Assembly: GCA_902512065.1 (NCBI GenBank)
Contig: CABXHU010000007.1
Span: forward strand, 1 to 55,173
Direction: 5' to 3'
Source of the DNA: an uncultured Bacteroidota bacterium
Lineage (GTDB): Bacteria; Bacteroidota; Bacteroidia; Flavobacteriales; Flavobacteriaceae
Length of the DNA stretch: 55,173 bases
In this document: in pieces, positions 36,533 to 45,964 of the stretch
Numbering within the stretch: the stretch's first letter is position 1
Layout of the letters: the number at the start of each line of letters is the position of its first letter
Made by a program: the position numbers and the translations under genes
The notes under the pieces: generated by a model
Database searches by the model: none
The model's input: only the letters and a program-made list of their open reading frames with translations
Told to the model about the DNA's origin: nothing

Positions 36533-37278
36533 AGTATTTTTTTTATTACTCTTAGCTTATGAGTATGTGATTTAGTTTCTGAATTATAAATACCTGTTTG
36601 ATCAATTCCATCTATACGAACTTTGCCGCTTGCATGAATTATTTTATTATTTTCCATAATTATTCCAACATGCACTATTTCTCCTTCATCATTATCAAAA
36701 AACGCTAAATCTCCTGGTTCACTTTCTTCAATAAAACTCAAAGGAGAACCTTGTGTTGATTGTTTGTTAGAATCTCTTTCAAGTTTGTAGCCATTTAATT
36801 TGTAAACCATTTGAGTAAACCCAGAGCAATCAATACCAAAAGGTGTTCTTCCTCCCCACAAGTAAGGAGAATTCAAAAACCTTATAGCTGTAGAAATTAT
36901 ATGTCCTTTATCTTGTTTGTTAGTTATTTTATTCCCATCATAATTATGATTAAGAATGTTTAAACCATTTAAATTTGATCCTATAGGGATTGCAATTAGT
37001 TCATGATTAGTATTTTCTACAAATTCTACTAAATCAAAGGAATAAATCTGATTATCATTATTTAAGGAATTATACTCCTCTTTAGATATATTTTTAAATT
37101 GTTTGTTGTCAATCCAGCCAGAATAATTATCAAAACTGTTTTTAATCTTAGACCATTTAGCTTTTTCTTTTAAAACACTAAATATTTCTCCATAAATTAC
37201 TTGAGAAATTTGTTCACTTTTATCTGACGATTCTGATCTTACAGGTACAATTCCAAGATTACATATCCCATATTTCAT
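36529..37278 (-). CDS. NlpC/P60 family cysteine peptidase with SH3-like domain
   Basis: This 249-residue protein combines SH3-like domains in the first half (about 1-90, VPVRSESSDKSEQISQVIYGE is the first repeat) with a C40 peptidase domain. The catalytic triad is C151 (GIDCSGFTQMVYK), H203 (EIVHVGII) and H215 (IIHASG). Enzymes of this layout cut the D-Glu to diamino acid bond of muropeptides. No signal peptide is visible, so it probably acts in the cytoplasm on recycled peptides, like the dipeptidyl-peptidase VI type. It precedes the thiolase gene's end by 6 bases on the same strand. Confidence 0.9.
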   Translation of the reverse strand: MKYGICNLGIVPVRSESSDKSEQISQVIYGEIFSVLKEKAKWSKIKNSFDNYSGWIDNKQFKNISKEEYNSLNNDNQIYSFDLVEFVENTNHELIAIPIGSNLNGLNILNHNYDGNKITNKQDKGHIISTAIRFLNSPYLWGGRTPFGIDCSGFTQMVYKLNGYKLERDSNKQSTQGSPLSFIEESEPGDLAFFDNDEGEIVHVGIIMENNKIIHASGKVRIDGIDQTGIYNSETKSHTHKLRVIKKIL

Positions 37279-37284
37279 ATAAAC

Positions 37285-38463
37285 CTAATTACGTTCAATT
37301 AATATTGCTGAAGCACCACCACCACCATTACATATTGCTGCAATACCTCTTTTCGCATCATTATTAATAAGAATGTGTGTTAGGGTTGTTAAAATTCTAG
37401 CTCCTGAACACCCTAATGGATGACCTAAAGAAACTGCACCACCATTAACATTTACTTTATCAGCTTTAAGGCCTAATATCTTCATATTTGCTAATGCTAC
37501 AACAGAAAAAGCCTCATTAAATTCGAAATAATCAACATCATCAATACTTAGATTGTTATTTGAAAGAATTTTCTTTACAGCCAAAGAAGGAGCCGTAGTA
37601 AACCAGTCTGGATCTTGTGCTGCATCGCAATAATACTTTACAGTAGCAATAGGGGTAAGTTTTAATTCAGAACACTTATCCTTGCTCATAAGAATTAATG
37701 AAGATGCTCCGTCACTAATTGTTGAAGCGTTTGCAGCAGTTACTGTTCCATCTTTACCAAATGCAGGCCTAAGCTTAGATACTTTTTCAAAATTAACATT
37801 CTTATACTCTTCATCTTCATTGATTTTTAATGTTTCTCCATTTCTAAGATTAATCTCTACAGGGACTATTTCATTATTGAATTTACCTTCTCTCCAAGCG
37901 TTTGAAGATCTTTTGTAAGACTCGATAGCATAATTATCCTGATCTTCCCTGCTAAAATTATACTCACTTGCACATTTATCACCTAAAACTCCCATAGCTT
38001 CATTACAGTAAACATCTGTTAAACCATCATACTGCAAGCCATCTATTATAGATTTATTTCCATATTTATGAGGCTTTCTAATATTAATATAATGAGGGAT
38101 TTGACTCATATTTTCCATACCTCCCGTAACAACTACATCATTAATTCCTAAAGAAATTGATTGTGCTGCAAGCATTACTGACTTTAATCCAGAAGAACAA
38201 ACCTTGTTTATTGTTGTACATGGAACTGAAGATGGTATCCCGGCTTTTATTGCGGCTTGTCTTGCTGGAGCTTGGCCTAAACCAGCCTGTACGACATTTC
38301 CAAATATTACTTCATCTACAGAATTAGAAGATAAATTAACTTTATCTAGCGCTCCTGAAATAGCAATAGCTCCTAAATCAACAGCGGATATATTAGACAG
38401 GGAACCCATAAAACTTCCTATAGGAGTTCTCACTGCACTTACAATCACAACCTCTTTGCTCAT
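37285..38463 (-). CDS. Acetyl-CoA C-acetyltransferase (thiolase)
   Basis: This 392-residue thiolase condenses or cleaves acyl-CoA units in the cytoplasm. The acyl-accepting cysteine is C89 (NKVCSSGLKSVM), the His motif is NGGAVSLGHPLGCSGAR, and the second cysteine lies in AAICNGGGGASAI. Length and motifs fit the degradative/acetoacetyl-CoA thiolase group, with acetyl-CoA acetyltransferase most likely. It is the first gene of a pair with the NlpC/P60 gene. No hydroxyacyl-CoA dehydrogenase lies nearby, so its pathway is not clear from context. Confidence 0.92.
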   Translation of the reverse strand: MSKEVVIVSAVRTPIGSFMGSLSNISAVDLGAIAISGALDKVNLSSNSVDEVIFGNVVQAGLGQAPARQAAIKAGIPSSVPCTTINKVCSSGLKSVMLAAQSISLGINDVVVTGGMENMSQIPHYINIRKPHKYGNKSIIDGLQYDGLTDVYCNEAMGVLGDKCASEYNFSREDQDNYAIESYKRSSNAWREGKFNNEIVPVEINLRNGETLKINEDEEYKNVNFEKVSKLRPAFGKDGTVTAANASTISDGASSLILMSKDKCSELKLTPIATVKYYCDAAQDPDWFTTAPSLAVKKILSNNNLSIDDVDYFEFNEAFSVVALANMKILGLKADKVNVNGGAVSLGHPLGCSGARILTTLTHILINNDAKRGIAAICNGGGGASAILIERN

Positions 38464-38546
38464 AATAAATTTTATTAATTAACAGATTATAAAGTTAATA
38501 AATTAATAATTGTTTAATATCATTATAACCTATATGTAATATTTAC

Positions 38547-38554
38547 TAATTTTG
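38547..38554 (+). promoter_or_regulatory. -7 promoter element of the 7TM-HD gene
   Basis: TAATTTTG is a perfect TAnnTTTG element ending 17 bases before the ATG at 38572. The leader would be about 10 bases. No TTG at the expected -33 spacing. Confidence 0.4.
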
Positions 38555-38571
38555 ATTGTTATATAATTATT

Positions 38572-40635
38572 ATGGAGAATACAACTAATCGTTTTAAGAT
38601 TAATATGGGTAAAATCTACAGATTGTTACTTTTTATATTTTCCTGTACTGTAATTATATATTTTTTTCCAAAAAGTGGAAAGTTTAAGTATAGTTTTGAA
38701 AATGGACGTCCATGGCAGTCAGACAATCTATATGCTCCTTTTGATTTTGCAATTCAGAAAACCAACAAAGAGTTAGATGAAGAAAAAGCTAAAATTAGAT
38801 TAAGCACTAATGTGTTTTTTAATAAAGACACATTAGTATTAAATAATTCACTTAATCTATTATATGAAAAGACAAACAATCCCTCAAGTGATAGTGTAAT
38901 AAATACTCTAAGCAGAAGAGAACTTAGGTCAATAAGGGATGCTGGGGTTAATATAATTTCAAATATATATTCTAGAGGTCTTCTTGATAAAAACTACGAT
39001 TACAAATCAAATCAAATAGTTTCACTGCTAATTGATAACAAGCAGTTAACGTCTGGGTTTTTCTCAGACTTTTACATTCCAGAGGAATTATTGACTTCAA
39101 TTAATAATCAGGTAATTTCTTTAAATATTCAAGAATATAAACCTCAAATAGTATCTATTCTGTTTGATCTATTAGAATCAGATGTTTCTCTAAATACAGA
39201 CTTAACTAAAAACTCTATTAATGAAGCATTAGCAAATCTATCTCCAAATAGGGGTGTAATAGAAAAAGAAACTTTAATTATATCAAAAGGTGAAATTGTT
39301 GAAGGTGAAAAGCTAAAAATACTTGAATCTTTAAGAAATGAATATGAAACAAATAGCACAAATAAGTTAGATTATTATTTAATAATATCATCCTACTCAT
39401 TACTTGTAATACTTTCACTTTTAATGATAATATTGTTTATAAGAAAATTTAGAAAGAAAATATATCTAAGTATCAATCAGCTCTCTTTAATTTTCTTTAA
39501 TATCACCCTACTAGTATTAATTACAAACTTTGTTGTTAATATTGATTCTGCTTATGTCTTTGTAATACCAATATGTATTTTACCATTACTATTAAAAGCT
39601 TTTTTTGATTCAAGAATAGCCTTTTTTGTTCATTCTGTTACAGTAATGCTTTTAGGTTTTATTGTTCCTAACAGCTATGAGTTTATATTTCTAAATATAA
39701 TAGCTGGGGTAATAACAATAATTTCATCTGATGATTTATATAAACGTGCAAATCTATTTATAACAGTAGGTCAAATTACTGGTATTTACATGATTTCATA
39801 TTTTTCATTTTTTGTAATTCATGAGGGCAATATTGACAATATAGAATTATTTAATTTCCTTTTATTCATTATCTGTGGTCTTCTTACATTATTCGTATAT
39901 CCATTAATATATATCTATGAGAAAATATTTAACCTAATGTCAGATGTTTCACTATTAGAGTTATCAGACACTAACTCTCCTTTATTAAAAGATCTTTCAA
40001 ATAAAGCTCCTGGAACTTTTCATCATTCAATGAACGTTGCAAATTTAGCAGAATCCTCAGCAAATGAAATTGGTGCAAATTCTATGCTTGCTAGGGTGGG
40101 AGCATTATATCATGACATAGGGAAGATGGATAATCCATCATATTTTACTGAAAATCAAGTAACAGGAAAAAACCCTCACGACAGCTTAAGTTCAAAAGAA
40201 AGCGTGAGTATTATACTAAATCATGTCTCTAAAGGAGTGGAAATAGCTAAAAAGAGTAGCCTGCCTAATAGAATTATAGATTTTATAAAGACACATCATG
40301 GAACAAGTACATTGTATTATTTTTATGAAAAAGATTTAAAACTTAATCGCAATCCTAAAATTAATGAGTATATGTACAACGGCCCTAAGCCATTTAGTAA
40401 AGAAACAGCTTTAGTTATGATGTGTGACTCAGTTGAGGCAGCAACAAAAAGTTTAGACAATCCTGATATTGAGCAGATTAACTCATTTGTAGAAACTATA
40501 ATAGATAAACAAATTGAAAATAAACAGTTTGAAAATTGTGATATTACATTTAAGGATATTAAAACAATTAAAAGTGTAATTAAAAAGAAATTGTCTAATA
40601 TTTATCACATCCGAGTTGAGTATCCTGAAATATAG
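38572..40635 (+). CDS. 7TM receptor with intracellular HD phosphohydrolase (PgpH-like)
   Basis: This 687-residue inner membrane protein has an N-terminal helix (about 15-35), a large periplasmic 7TMR-HDED domain (about 40-260) and seven membrane helices (about 265-465). The cytoplasmic HD domain has FHHSMNVANLAE and the HD pair in ALYHDIGKM. PgpH of Listeria, which has this layout, hydrolyses c-di-AMP. By family it is likely a c-di-AMP phosphodiesterase that senses something outside the membrane. It stands alone, just upstream of the tRNA operon. Confidence 0.92.
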   Translation: MENTTNRFKINMGKIYRLLLFIFSCTVIIYFFPKSGKFKYSFENGRPWQSDNLYAPFDFAIQKTNKELDEEKAKIRLSTNVFFNKDTLVLNNSLNLLYEKTNNPSSDSVINTLSRRELRSIRDAGVNIISNIYSRGLLDKNYDYKSNQIVSLLIDNKQLTSGFFSDFYIPEELLTSINNQVISLNIQEYKPQIVSILFDLLESDVSLNTDLTKNSINEALANLSPNRGVIEKETLIISKGEIVEGEKLKILESLRNEYETNSTNKLDYYLIISSYSLLVILSLLMIILFIRKFRKKIYLSINQLSLIFFNITLLVLITNFVVNIDSAYVFVIPICILPLLLKAFFDSRIAFFVHSVTVMLLGFIVPNSYEFIFLNIIAGVITIISSDDLYKRANLFITVGQITGIYMISYFSFFVIHEGNIDNIELFNFLLFIICGLLTLFVYPLIYIYEKIFNLMSDVSLLELSDTNSPLLKDLSNKAPGTFHHSMNVANLAESSANEIGANSMLARVGALYHDIGKMDNPSYFTENQVTGKNPHDSLSSKESVSIILNHVSKGVEIAKKSSLPNRIIDFIKTHHGTSTLYYFYEKDLKLNRNPKINEYMYNGPKPFSKETALVMMCDSVEAATKSLDNPDIEQINSFVETIIDKQIENKQFENCDITFKDIKTIKSVIKKKLSNIYHIRVEYPEI

Positions 40636-40655
40636 CCAAAAAACAAAAGGAATAG

Positions 40656-40687
40656 TTTGCGTTCTTAATCTTGAAAACTTAAATTTG
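40656..40687 (+). promoter_or_regulatory. Promoter of the tRNA operon
   Basis: TTTG (40656-40659) and TAAATTTG (40680-40687, followed by C) are separated by 20 bases, matching both Bacteroidota elements. The start would be near 40693, about 36 bases before the first tRNA. Confidence 0.7.
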
Positions 40688-40728
40688 CAACCGCATTTTT
40701 ATCTTAGAAGTTTATAAAAATGTACTAA

Positions 40729-40815
40729 GGAGAGGTGCCAGAGTGGTAATGGAGCAGATTGCTAATCTGTCGACGCGTAAGTGTCGCCAGGGTTCGAATC
40801 CCTGTCTCTCCGCCA
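40729..40815 (+). tRNA. tRNA-Ser (GCT)
   Basis: The acceptor stem GGAGAGG pairs with TCTCTCC. The anticodon loop TTGCTAA carries GCT (40761-40763), reading AGC and AGU serine codons. The long variable arm (about 40770-40789) is typical of serine tRNA. The T loop GTTCGAATCC is intact. The 3' CCA is encoded, unlike in the two following tRNAs. Confidence 0.97.
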
Positions 40816-40818
40816 TTT

Positions 40819-40893
40819 CGGGGTGTAGCGTAGCCCGGTTATCGCGCCGCGTTTGGGACGCGGAGGTCGCAGGTTCGAATCCTGCCACCCCGA
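40819..40893 (+). tRNA. tRNA-Pro (TGG)
   Basis: The acceptor stem CGGGGTG pairs with CACCCCG. The anticodon stem CCGCG/CGCGG encloses the loop TTTGGGA, with anticodon TGG (40854-40856). The CCA end is not encoded and must be added. Only 3 bases separate it from tRNA-Ser. Confidence 0.97.
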
Positions 40894-40917
40894 CAAATTA
40901 ATTAAGAAGTCAGTTAT

Positions 40918-40991
40918 GGTCGCGTAGCTCAGCTGGATAGAGCATCTGCCTTCTAAGCAGACGGTCACAGGTTCGAATCCTGTCGCGATCA
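40918..40991 (+). tRNA. tRNA-Arg (TCT)
   Basis: The acceptor stem GGTCGCG pairs with CGCGATC (one G-U). The anticodon stem TCTGC/GCAGA encloses CTTCTAA, with anticodon TCT (40952-40954), which reads AGA, the dominant arginine codon in these genes. The CCA end is not encoded. Confidence 0.97.
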
Positions 40992-40998
40992 CAATTTC

Positions 40999-41025
40999 AC
41001 CCTCAATAATTAGTTGAGGGTTTTT
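40999..41025 (+). terminator. Terminator of the tRNA operon
   Basis: ACCCTCAA (40999-41006) pairs with TTGAGGGT (41014-41021) around a 7-base loop, followed by Ts to 41025. It starts 8 bases after tRNA-Arg. Confidence 0.9.
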
Positions 41026-41087
41026 AATATAAGCTAATTCATACTTAAAATAAACTATACAGAGAAAGGCAAACTAAAATAATTAAA

Positions 41088-41219
41088 ATGACAAAAGATA
41101 ACACTATTGCAGAATTATTAGAAAGACTAAATAAAGAGATGCAAAACCCTAAAGATTCAGTCCATAAAATAGTATTGCAAACTACAATAGACAATATCAA
41201 TAAACTCTTGTATTTCTAA
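41088..41219 (+). CDS. Possible small protein, 43 residues
   Basis: An ATG-started frame encodes 43 residues beginning [18 protein letters not shown] and ending INKLLYF. It reads like a genuine small protein: an amphipathic N-terminal helix, a PKDS break, then a second helix ([17 protein letters not shown]). It has no cysteine, membrane segment or signal. It lies behind the tRNA terminator and overlaps the end of kbl by 4 bases, the same tight convergent packing seen elsewhere here. No clear promoter or ribosome binding site is visible, so it may be chance. I do not recognise a family. Confidence 0.4.
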   Translation: MTKDNTIAELLERLNKEMQNPKDSVHKIVLQTTIDNINKLLYF

Positions 41220-42409
41220 ATTACATTCAATTCTTTTCCAACTTTTATAAAAGCATTAATCGCTTTGTCTAAATGTTCTTTTGTATGTGAAGCAGATAGT
41301 TGAACTCTAATTCTAGCTTTCTCTTTTGGCACAACTGGAAAGAAAAACCCAATAACATATATGCCTTCTTTAAGGAGTTCATTTGCCATGTCTTGAGATA
41401 ACTTAGCATCATACAACATCACTGGAACTATTGCTGAATCTGCACCAGTAAGTTTAAATCCTGCTCTTTCCATTCCATTTCTAAAGTAATTAGTGTTTTC
41501 TTCCAATTTATCCCTCAATGAAGTGTCTTTAGAAATCATTTCAAAGACCTTTAAAGACGCTCCAACAATTGATGGAGCTAAAGAATTTGAAAACAAGTAA
41601 GGCCTTGATCTCTGACGTAAAATTTCAATAATTTCTTTTTTACCTGTTGTATATCCACCCATAGCTCCACCAAGAGCTTTTCCTAGTGTTCCTGTAATGA
41701 TATCAACTCTTCCTAAAACATCTTTCAATTCTATTGTTCCTCTACCAGTTTTTCCAATAAAACCAGCTGCATGGCATTCATCTACCATAACCAATGCGTC
41801 ATATTTGTTGGCTAAATCACAAATTCTATCTAGCTGAGCTACAATTCCATCCATTGAAAACACACCATCAGTTACAATAATTTTATAACGATGATTTTGT
41901 TTGTTTGCCTCAATTAATTTAGCTTCTAAATCATTCATATCGTTATTTGCATAACGATATCTTGTAGCTTTACATAAACGGACGCCATCAATAATAGAAG
42001 CGTGATTTAAGGAGTCTGAAATTATTGCATCTTCTTTGCTTAATAACGGTTCAAAAACACCTCCATTTGCATCAAAAGCAGCTGCATATAAAATAGTGTC
42101 CTCACAATGAAAAAATTCAGCAATTTTATTCTCAAGTTGCTTATGTATATCTTGTGTTCCGCAAATAAAACGAACGGAAGACATTCCAAAACCATGAGAA
42201 TCTAGTGTGTCTTTTGCTGCTTGAATAACTTCTTTATTATTAGATAAGCCTAAATAATTATTTGCACAAAAATTAATTACCTCTTCACCAGTAGAAACCT
42301 TAATAACAACATCTTGAGAGGTAGTTATAATTCGTTCTCTCTTATACAAGCCTGCTTCTTTAATCTCTTTTAATTGCTTTTGTAAATTCTCCTTAATATC
42401 TCCGTACAT
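41216..42409 (-). CDS. kbl: Glycine C-acetyltransferase (2-amino-3-ketobutyrate CoA ligase)
   Basis: This 397-residue PLP enzyme splits 2-amino-3-oxobutyrate with CoA into glycine and acetyl-CoA. Family motifs are [25 protein letters not shown] and [12 protein letters not shown]. The PLP lysine lies in [16 protein letters not shown]. Length matches E. coli Kbl. It is 6 bases behind the threonine dehydrogenase gene, so the two steps of threonine breakdown are encoded together. The aminolevulinate synthase and BioF relatives are excluded by this context and by the close match to Kbl motifs. Confidence 0.94.
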   Translation of the reverse strand: MYGDIKENLQKQLKEIKEAGLYKRERIITTSQDVVIKVSTGEEVINFCANNYLGLSNNKEVIQAAKDTLDSHGFGMSSVRFICGTQDIHKQLENKIAEFFHCEDTILYAAAFDANGGVFEPLLSKEDAIISDSLNHASIIDGVRLCKATRYRYANNDMNDLEAKLIEANKQNHRYKIIVTDGVFSMDGIVAQLDRICDLANKYDALVMVDECHAAGFIGKTGRGTIELKDVLGRVDIITGTLGKALGGAMGGYTTGKKEIIEILRQRSRPYLFSNSLAPSIVGASLKVFEMISKDTSLRDKLEENTNYFRNGMERAGFKLTGADSAIVPVMLYDAKLSQDMANELLKEGIYVIGFFFPVVPKEKARIRVQLSASHTKEHLDKAINAFIKVGKELNVI

Positions 42410-42415
42410 ATTGTT

Positions 42416-43375
42416 TTATTTTAATGTGCTTGTATTATATTTTTCTTCTAATTTTTCTAGCATTAATACTGTCATCGATTTTAAATCATATTTTGGCTTC
42501 CAATTCCAATCCTCTCTTGCTTGATCATCATTGATGCTTTTTGGCCATTTATCTGCAATTTCTTGTCTAAAATCTACATTATACTCAACTTTAAAATTAG
42601 GATATAATTTTTGAATTTCTGAAGCAATTTCACTTGGACTAAAACTCATACTTCCTAAATTATAAGATGTTCTTGTTTTAATACTATTTTTTGGTGCTTG
42701 CATTAATTCAATAGTTGATCTTATAGCATCATCCATAAATATCATTGGCAATTTAGTTTCTGGGTTTAAAAAACATGAATATTTCTCTTGCTTAACCGCA
42801 CTATGATAAATTTCAACAGCATAATCAGTGGTGCCTCCTCCAGGCATAGATTGATAACCAATAATTCCAGGGTATCTAATTGAGCGTACATCCAATTCAT
42901 ATTTATTGAAATAATATTGTGCCCAGTTTTCTCCTGCTACCTTGCTCATTCCGTACACAGTTGCAGGATTTAAAAATGCAGACTGAGGAGTGTTTTCAAG
43001 CGGTGCTTTATCTCCAAAAACAGCTATAGAACTAGGAAAAAATACTTTTTTTACATTATTAGTTCTAGAAACTTCAAAAACATTAAGCATCATGCTCATA
43101 TTTAAATCCCAAGTCTTTAAAGGGTTTGCCTCTCCTTTAGCAGATAAGATTGCTGCAAGATGATAAATCTGACTTACATCATACTTATTTACTATATTTT
43201 CTATAGCATTTAAATCTGTGGCATCAATTATTTCATAAACTCCATCAAAAGTAGAATTTGAATAAATATCAGATGCTATTACATTGTCTTTTCCATGAAT
43301 CTTTTGAAGTTCTTCAGATAAAACAGAGCCTAATTGACCATTGGCTCCGATAATTAAAACAGTTTCATTAATCAT
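42416..43375 (-). CDS. L-threonine 3-dehydrogenase, GalE-like SDR type
   Basis: This 319-residue extended short-chain dehydrogenase has the NAD motif GANGQLG at the N-terminus and the catalytic pair YGMSK (Tyr and Lys). The family is annotated as NAD-dependent epimerase, but flavobacterial members are known to oxidise L-threonine to 2-amino-3-ketobutyrate. It lies immediately upstream of kbl, the enzyme that uses that product, which supports the threonine call. It is unrelated to the zinc-dependent Tdh of E. coli. The product is unstable, so co-expression with kbl makes sense. Confidence 0.9.
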   Translation of the reverse strand: MINETVLIIGANGQLGSVLSEELQKIHGKDNVIASDIYSNSTFDGVYEIIDATDLNAIENIVNKYDVSQIYHLAAILSAKGEANPLKTWDLNMSMMLNVFEVSRTNNVKKVFFPSSIAVFGDKAPLENTPQSAFLNPATVYGMSKVAGENWAQYYFNKYELDVRSIRYPGIIGYQSMPGGGTTDYAVEIYHSAVKQEKYSCFLNPETKLPMIFMDDAIRSTIELMQAPKNSIKTRTSYNLGSMSFSPSEIASEIQKLYPNFKVEYNVDFRQEIADKWPKSINDDQAREDWNWKPKYDLKSMTVLMLEKLEEKYNTSTLK

Positions 43376-43443
43376 ATTTAATGTAATTCAGGTCTATAAA
43401 ATTAGTGATTAATTTTTATTAACTTCATTTAATTAATTTTATA

Positions 43444-44196
43444 ATGATCTATAATTACACCATAGTATTCTACATTTTTATTTCCTTTCTATTTCCTAAG
43501 CAAGAGATGGAATGTTTAAATTGTTCAGATCAAAATACTTTTTCAGTTTTAGTTATTACTGAAACTAAAGGCTATGTTCATCGCTCAGCAATAAAAGCAG
43601 GAACAGAATTACTCAAAATCATTGGAACTAATAATAACTTTAATGTATTTCATTCATCGAATTCAAATGTGATAACAACAAAGAATTTAAAAAATATTAA
43701 TACCATAATATTTTTAAATACTACCTCAGATATATTAAATATCACTGAACAGAAAATAATGGAAGATTTTATACGTAATGGAAAAGGTTTTGTTGGTATT
43801 CATTCTGCTGCAGATACAGAATATAAATGGAGTTGGTATGGAAAGTTAGTTGGTGGATACTTTAAAAGTCATCCGCCAGGAACTTCATATGCTACAATAA
43901 AAACAATAAACAATAAACATATTTCGACCAAACATTTAGATGATGAATGGGAGATTAAGGATGAATGGTATAATTACTATAATCTAAATCCAGACATAAA
44001 TGTTTTATTAAATCTTGATGAATCTACATATTATGGAGGTAAACATGGAAAAAAGCATCCCATTACATGGTGTCATCAGTTTGATGGAGGTAGAGCATTT
44101 TATACTGGATTAGGTCATTTAGCTAAAACATACTCTGATCAAAGATTTATTAAACTACTAACAGGAGGTATTCTTTATGCTTCTTTTCCTGAGTAA
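43444..44196 (+). CDS. ThuA-like domain protein
   Basis: This 250-residue protein is a ThuA-like (type 1 glutamine amidotransferase-like) domain. The N-terminus is hydrophobic (IVFYIFISFLFP), probably a signal peptide or anchor. The domain begins SVLVITETKGYVHRSAI and contains NGKGFVGIHSAADTEYKWSWYGKLVGGYF. The C-terminus has PITWCHQFDGGRAFYTGLGH, a ThuA signature. ThuA proteins are tied to sugar use, such as trehalose utilisation, but the reaction is unknown. It stands alone and overlaps the AI-2E family gene by 22 bases. Confidence 0.88.
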   Translation: MIYNYTIVFYIFISFLFPKQEMECLNCSDQNTFSVLVITETKGYVHRSAIKAGTELLKIIGTNNNFNVFHSSNSNVITTKNLKNINTIIFLNTTSDILNITEQKIMEDFIRNGKGFVGIHSAADTEYKWSWYGKLVGGYFKSHPPGTSYATIKTINNKHISTKHLDDEWEIKDEWYNYYNLNPDINVLLNLDESTYYGGKHGKKHPITWCHQFDGGRAFYTGLGHLAKTYSDQRFIKLLTGGILYASFPE

Positions 44197-45236
44197 GAAA
44201 GGTAAATAACTTTTACTGCTGTATATAGTGGTATTGCTATAATAAGACCAACAATTCCAAACAGCATTCCAGAAGAAATTATTACAATAAATACTTCTAA
44301 TGGATGTGATTTCACGCTTTTAGAGAATATATATGGCTGAATAATAAAATTATCTATGAGTTGCACTACTGAGAAGCCTATAAATATATATACTACTTTT
44401 GAGAGCATTTCATTAATTAATGATGTATCAATATACCCAGTCATTGTCAAGACACTCATTAATAGGATACTAATTAATGGACCTATGTAGGGTATTATAT
44501 TTAGAATTGCACATAAAAATGCTATTACTAATGCATTGTTAATCCCTATTACTGAGAGCATTACTGAATATAAAACAAATAATAATGTAATCTGTGCTGC
44601 AATACCAATAAAATACCTAGATAGTAATGTTTTAATTTTAGTTACCGATTCTAAAAAATTTGATTTTATTTCTTTTGGAAGAATGTTTTTGATTTTAGTC
44701 AACAGCAAATCTCCATCTTTAATAAAGAAGAATGTAATAAATAGTATAGATAATAATCCTACGCCAATACTTCCTAATTCTGATATAATATAGTTTAGTA
44801 GATTTGGGATAAATGCAAAGTCAATATCAGATAACAAAGTGATCTCTGATAAAAAATCATAAACACTAAGACTGTTTGTCTCAAAATACTCATTTACATT
44901 AACTATAATGTTTTCTATATTAGATTTTAACTCACTATTGTTTAGTAATGACAGGTTTTTGCCTTGCTCTATTATTAATGGAATAAATGAACTTATCAAT
45001 ACTGTTATAATTACAATTAACAACAATAAAGATCCTATAGATGAGAAAAGATTGTTAAATCTAAGTTTTGACTTTAGAAATGATGAAAATGGTCTTAGCA
45101 TTAACGTTAGAATCATTGATATAGTGATATATATGATTACAGACTTAACTTTGATTAGAAATATTGCAAATAGAGTAATTAATGCTAGTGAGAAGACAGA
45201 TTTTAATATTGACTTTGTTAATTCATCTAATTTCAT
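44175..45236 (-). CDS. AI-2E family transporter
   Basis: This 353-residue integral membrane protein has about eight predicted helices. The pattern of two N-terminal helix pairs, a loop segment (EQGKNLSLLNNSELKSNIENI), then helices with FLCAILNIIPYIGPLISILL, is that of the AI-2E transporter (TqsA/PerM-like) family. Known members export autoinducer-2 or move Na+/H+; the substrate here is unknown. It is the last gene of a tsaD-rsmE-transporter run on the minus strand, with gaps of 5 and 18 bases. Confidence 0.9.
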   Translation of the reverse strand: MKLDELTKSILKSVFSLALITLFAIFLIKVKSVIIYITISMILTLMLRPFSSFLKSKLRFNNLFSSIGSLLLLIVIITVLISSFIPLIIEQGKNLSLLNNSELKSNIENIIVNVNEYFETNSLSVYDFLSEITLLSDIDFAFIPNLLNYIISELGSIGVGLLSILFITFFFIKDGDLLLTKIKNILPKEIKSNFLESVTKIKTLLSRYFIGIAAQITLLFVLYSVMLSVIGINNALVIAFLCAILNIIPYIGPLISILLMSVLTMTGYIDTSLINEMLSKVVYIFIGFSVVQLIDNFIIQPYIFSKSVKSHPLEVFIVIISSGMLFGIVGLIIAIPLYTAVKVIYLSYSGKEA

Positions 45237-45254
45237 GAAACAAATTTAATAATA

Positions 45255-45959
45255 TTAGTTATTAAAATCAGAAAATATTTGACAAGAAACAATTCCAGCA
45301 GTTTCAGTTCTAAGTCTATTTGACCCTAATGATACAGGGATGTGATTAAAATTCATTGCTAATTTTATTTCATCATTATTAAAACCGCCTTCAGGACCTA
45401 TAATAATATTTGAGTCGGATTTCTTTTCAATACATCTAGATAAGTGATTTTTACCTGATTGATTACAATGTGCAATATAATTATTAGAGCTCTGATTGGT
45501 TTTTAAATAATCTTTAAAATCAATTATTGGATTAATTACTGGTAAATATGTTTGAAACGATTGTTTCATAGCAGAAACCGCAATCTTATTTAGTCTAGAA
45601 TAATTAAGCGTCTTTCTTTCAGTATAAGTGCTAATAATTGGTGTTATTGAAGATACTCCTATTTCTACAGCCTTTTCAACAAACCATTCAAATCTATCAT
45701 TTTTTTTAGTTGGAGAAATTGCAACATTTAAACAATAATTCATTTTAGGTTTTTTTAATGAGCTTAAAATCTTGAGTTTAGTATCTTTTAAGTTAATTTG
45801 AACAATCACCGCTTCAAATAAATAGCCTTTTCCATTAGTTAAATAAACTATATCATCAACTTTCTTTCTTAATACCTTAGTCAAATGATTATGTTCTGAA
45901 TCAGAAAGGGATAATTCTTTGTCATTATGATTAAGATCGATATTAAAGAATAATTTCAT
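45255..45959 (-). CDS. rsmE: 16S rRNA (uracil1498-N3)-methyltransferase RsmE
   Basis: This 234-residue SPOUT-fold enzyme methylates U1498 in the decoding centre of the 30S subunit. The start shows the PUA-like domain (NHLTKVLRKKVDDIVYLTNGKG). The SPOUT part has KNDRFEWFVEKAVEIGV, and the SAM knot is IIIGPEGGFNNDEI followed by SLGSNRLRTETAGI. All family motifs are present and the length is normal. It is 5 bases after tsaD. Confidence 0.95.
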   Translation of the reverse strand: MKLFFNIDLNHNDKELSLSDSEHNHLTKVLRKKVDDIVYLTNGKGYLFEAVIVQINLKDTKLKILSSLKKPKMNYCLNVAISPTKKNDRFEWFVEKAVEIGVSSITPIISTYTERKTLNYSRLNKIAVSAMKQSFQTYLPVINPIIDFKDYLKTNQSSNNYIAHCNQSGKNHLSRCIEKKSDSNIIIGPEGGFNNDEIKLAMNFNHIPVSLGSNRLRTETAGIVSCQIFSDFNN

Positions 45960-45964
45960 TCGGC

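Noticed and set aside
40762-40992. Minus-strand open frame of 76 codons
   Set aside because: It lies entirely over the Ser, Pro and Arg tRNA genes; its protein-like look comes from repeated tRNA sequence.
44536-45249. Plus-strand frames over the AI-2E family gene
   Set aside because: They are shadows of a hydrophobic membrane protein; none has a promoter or family match.
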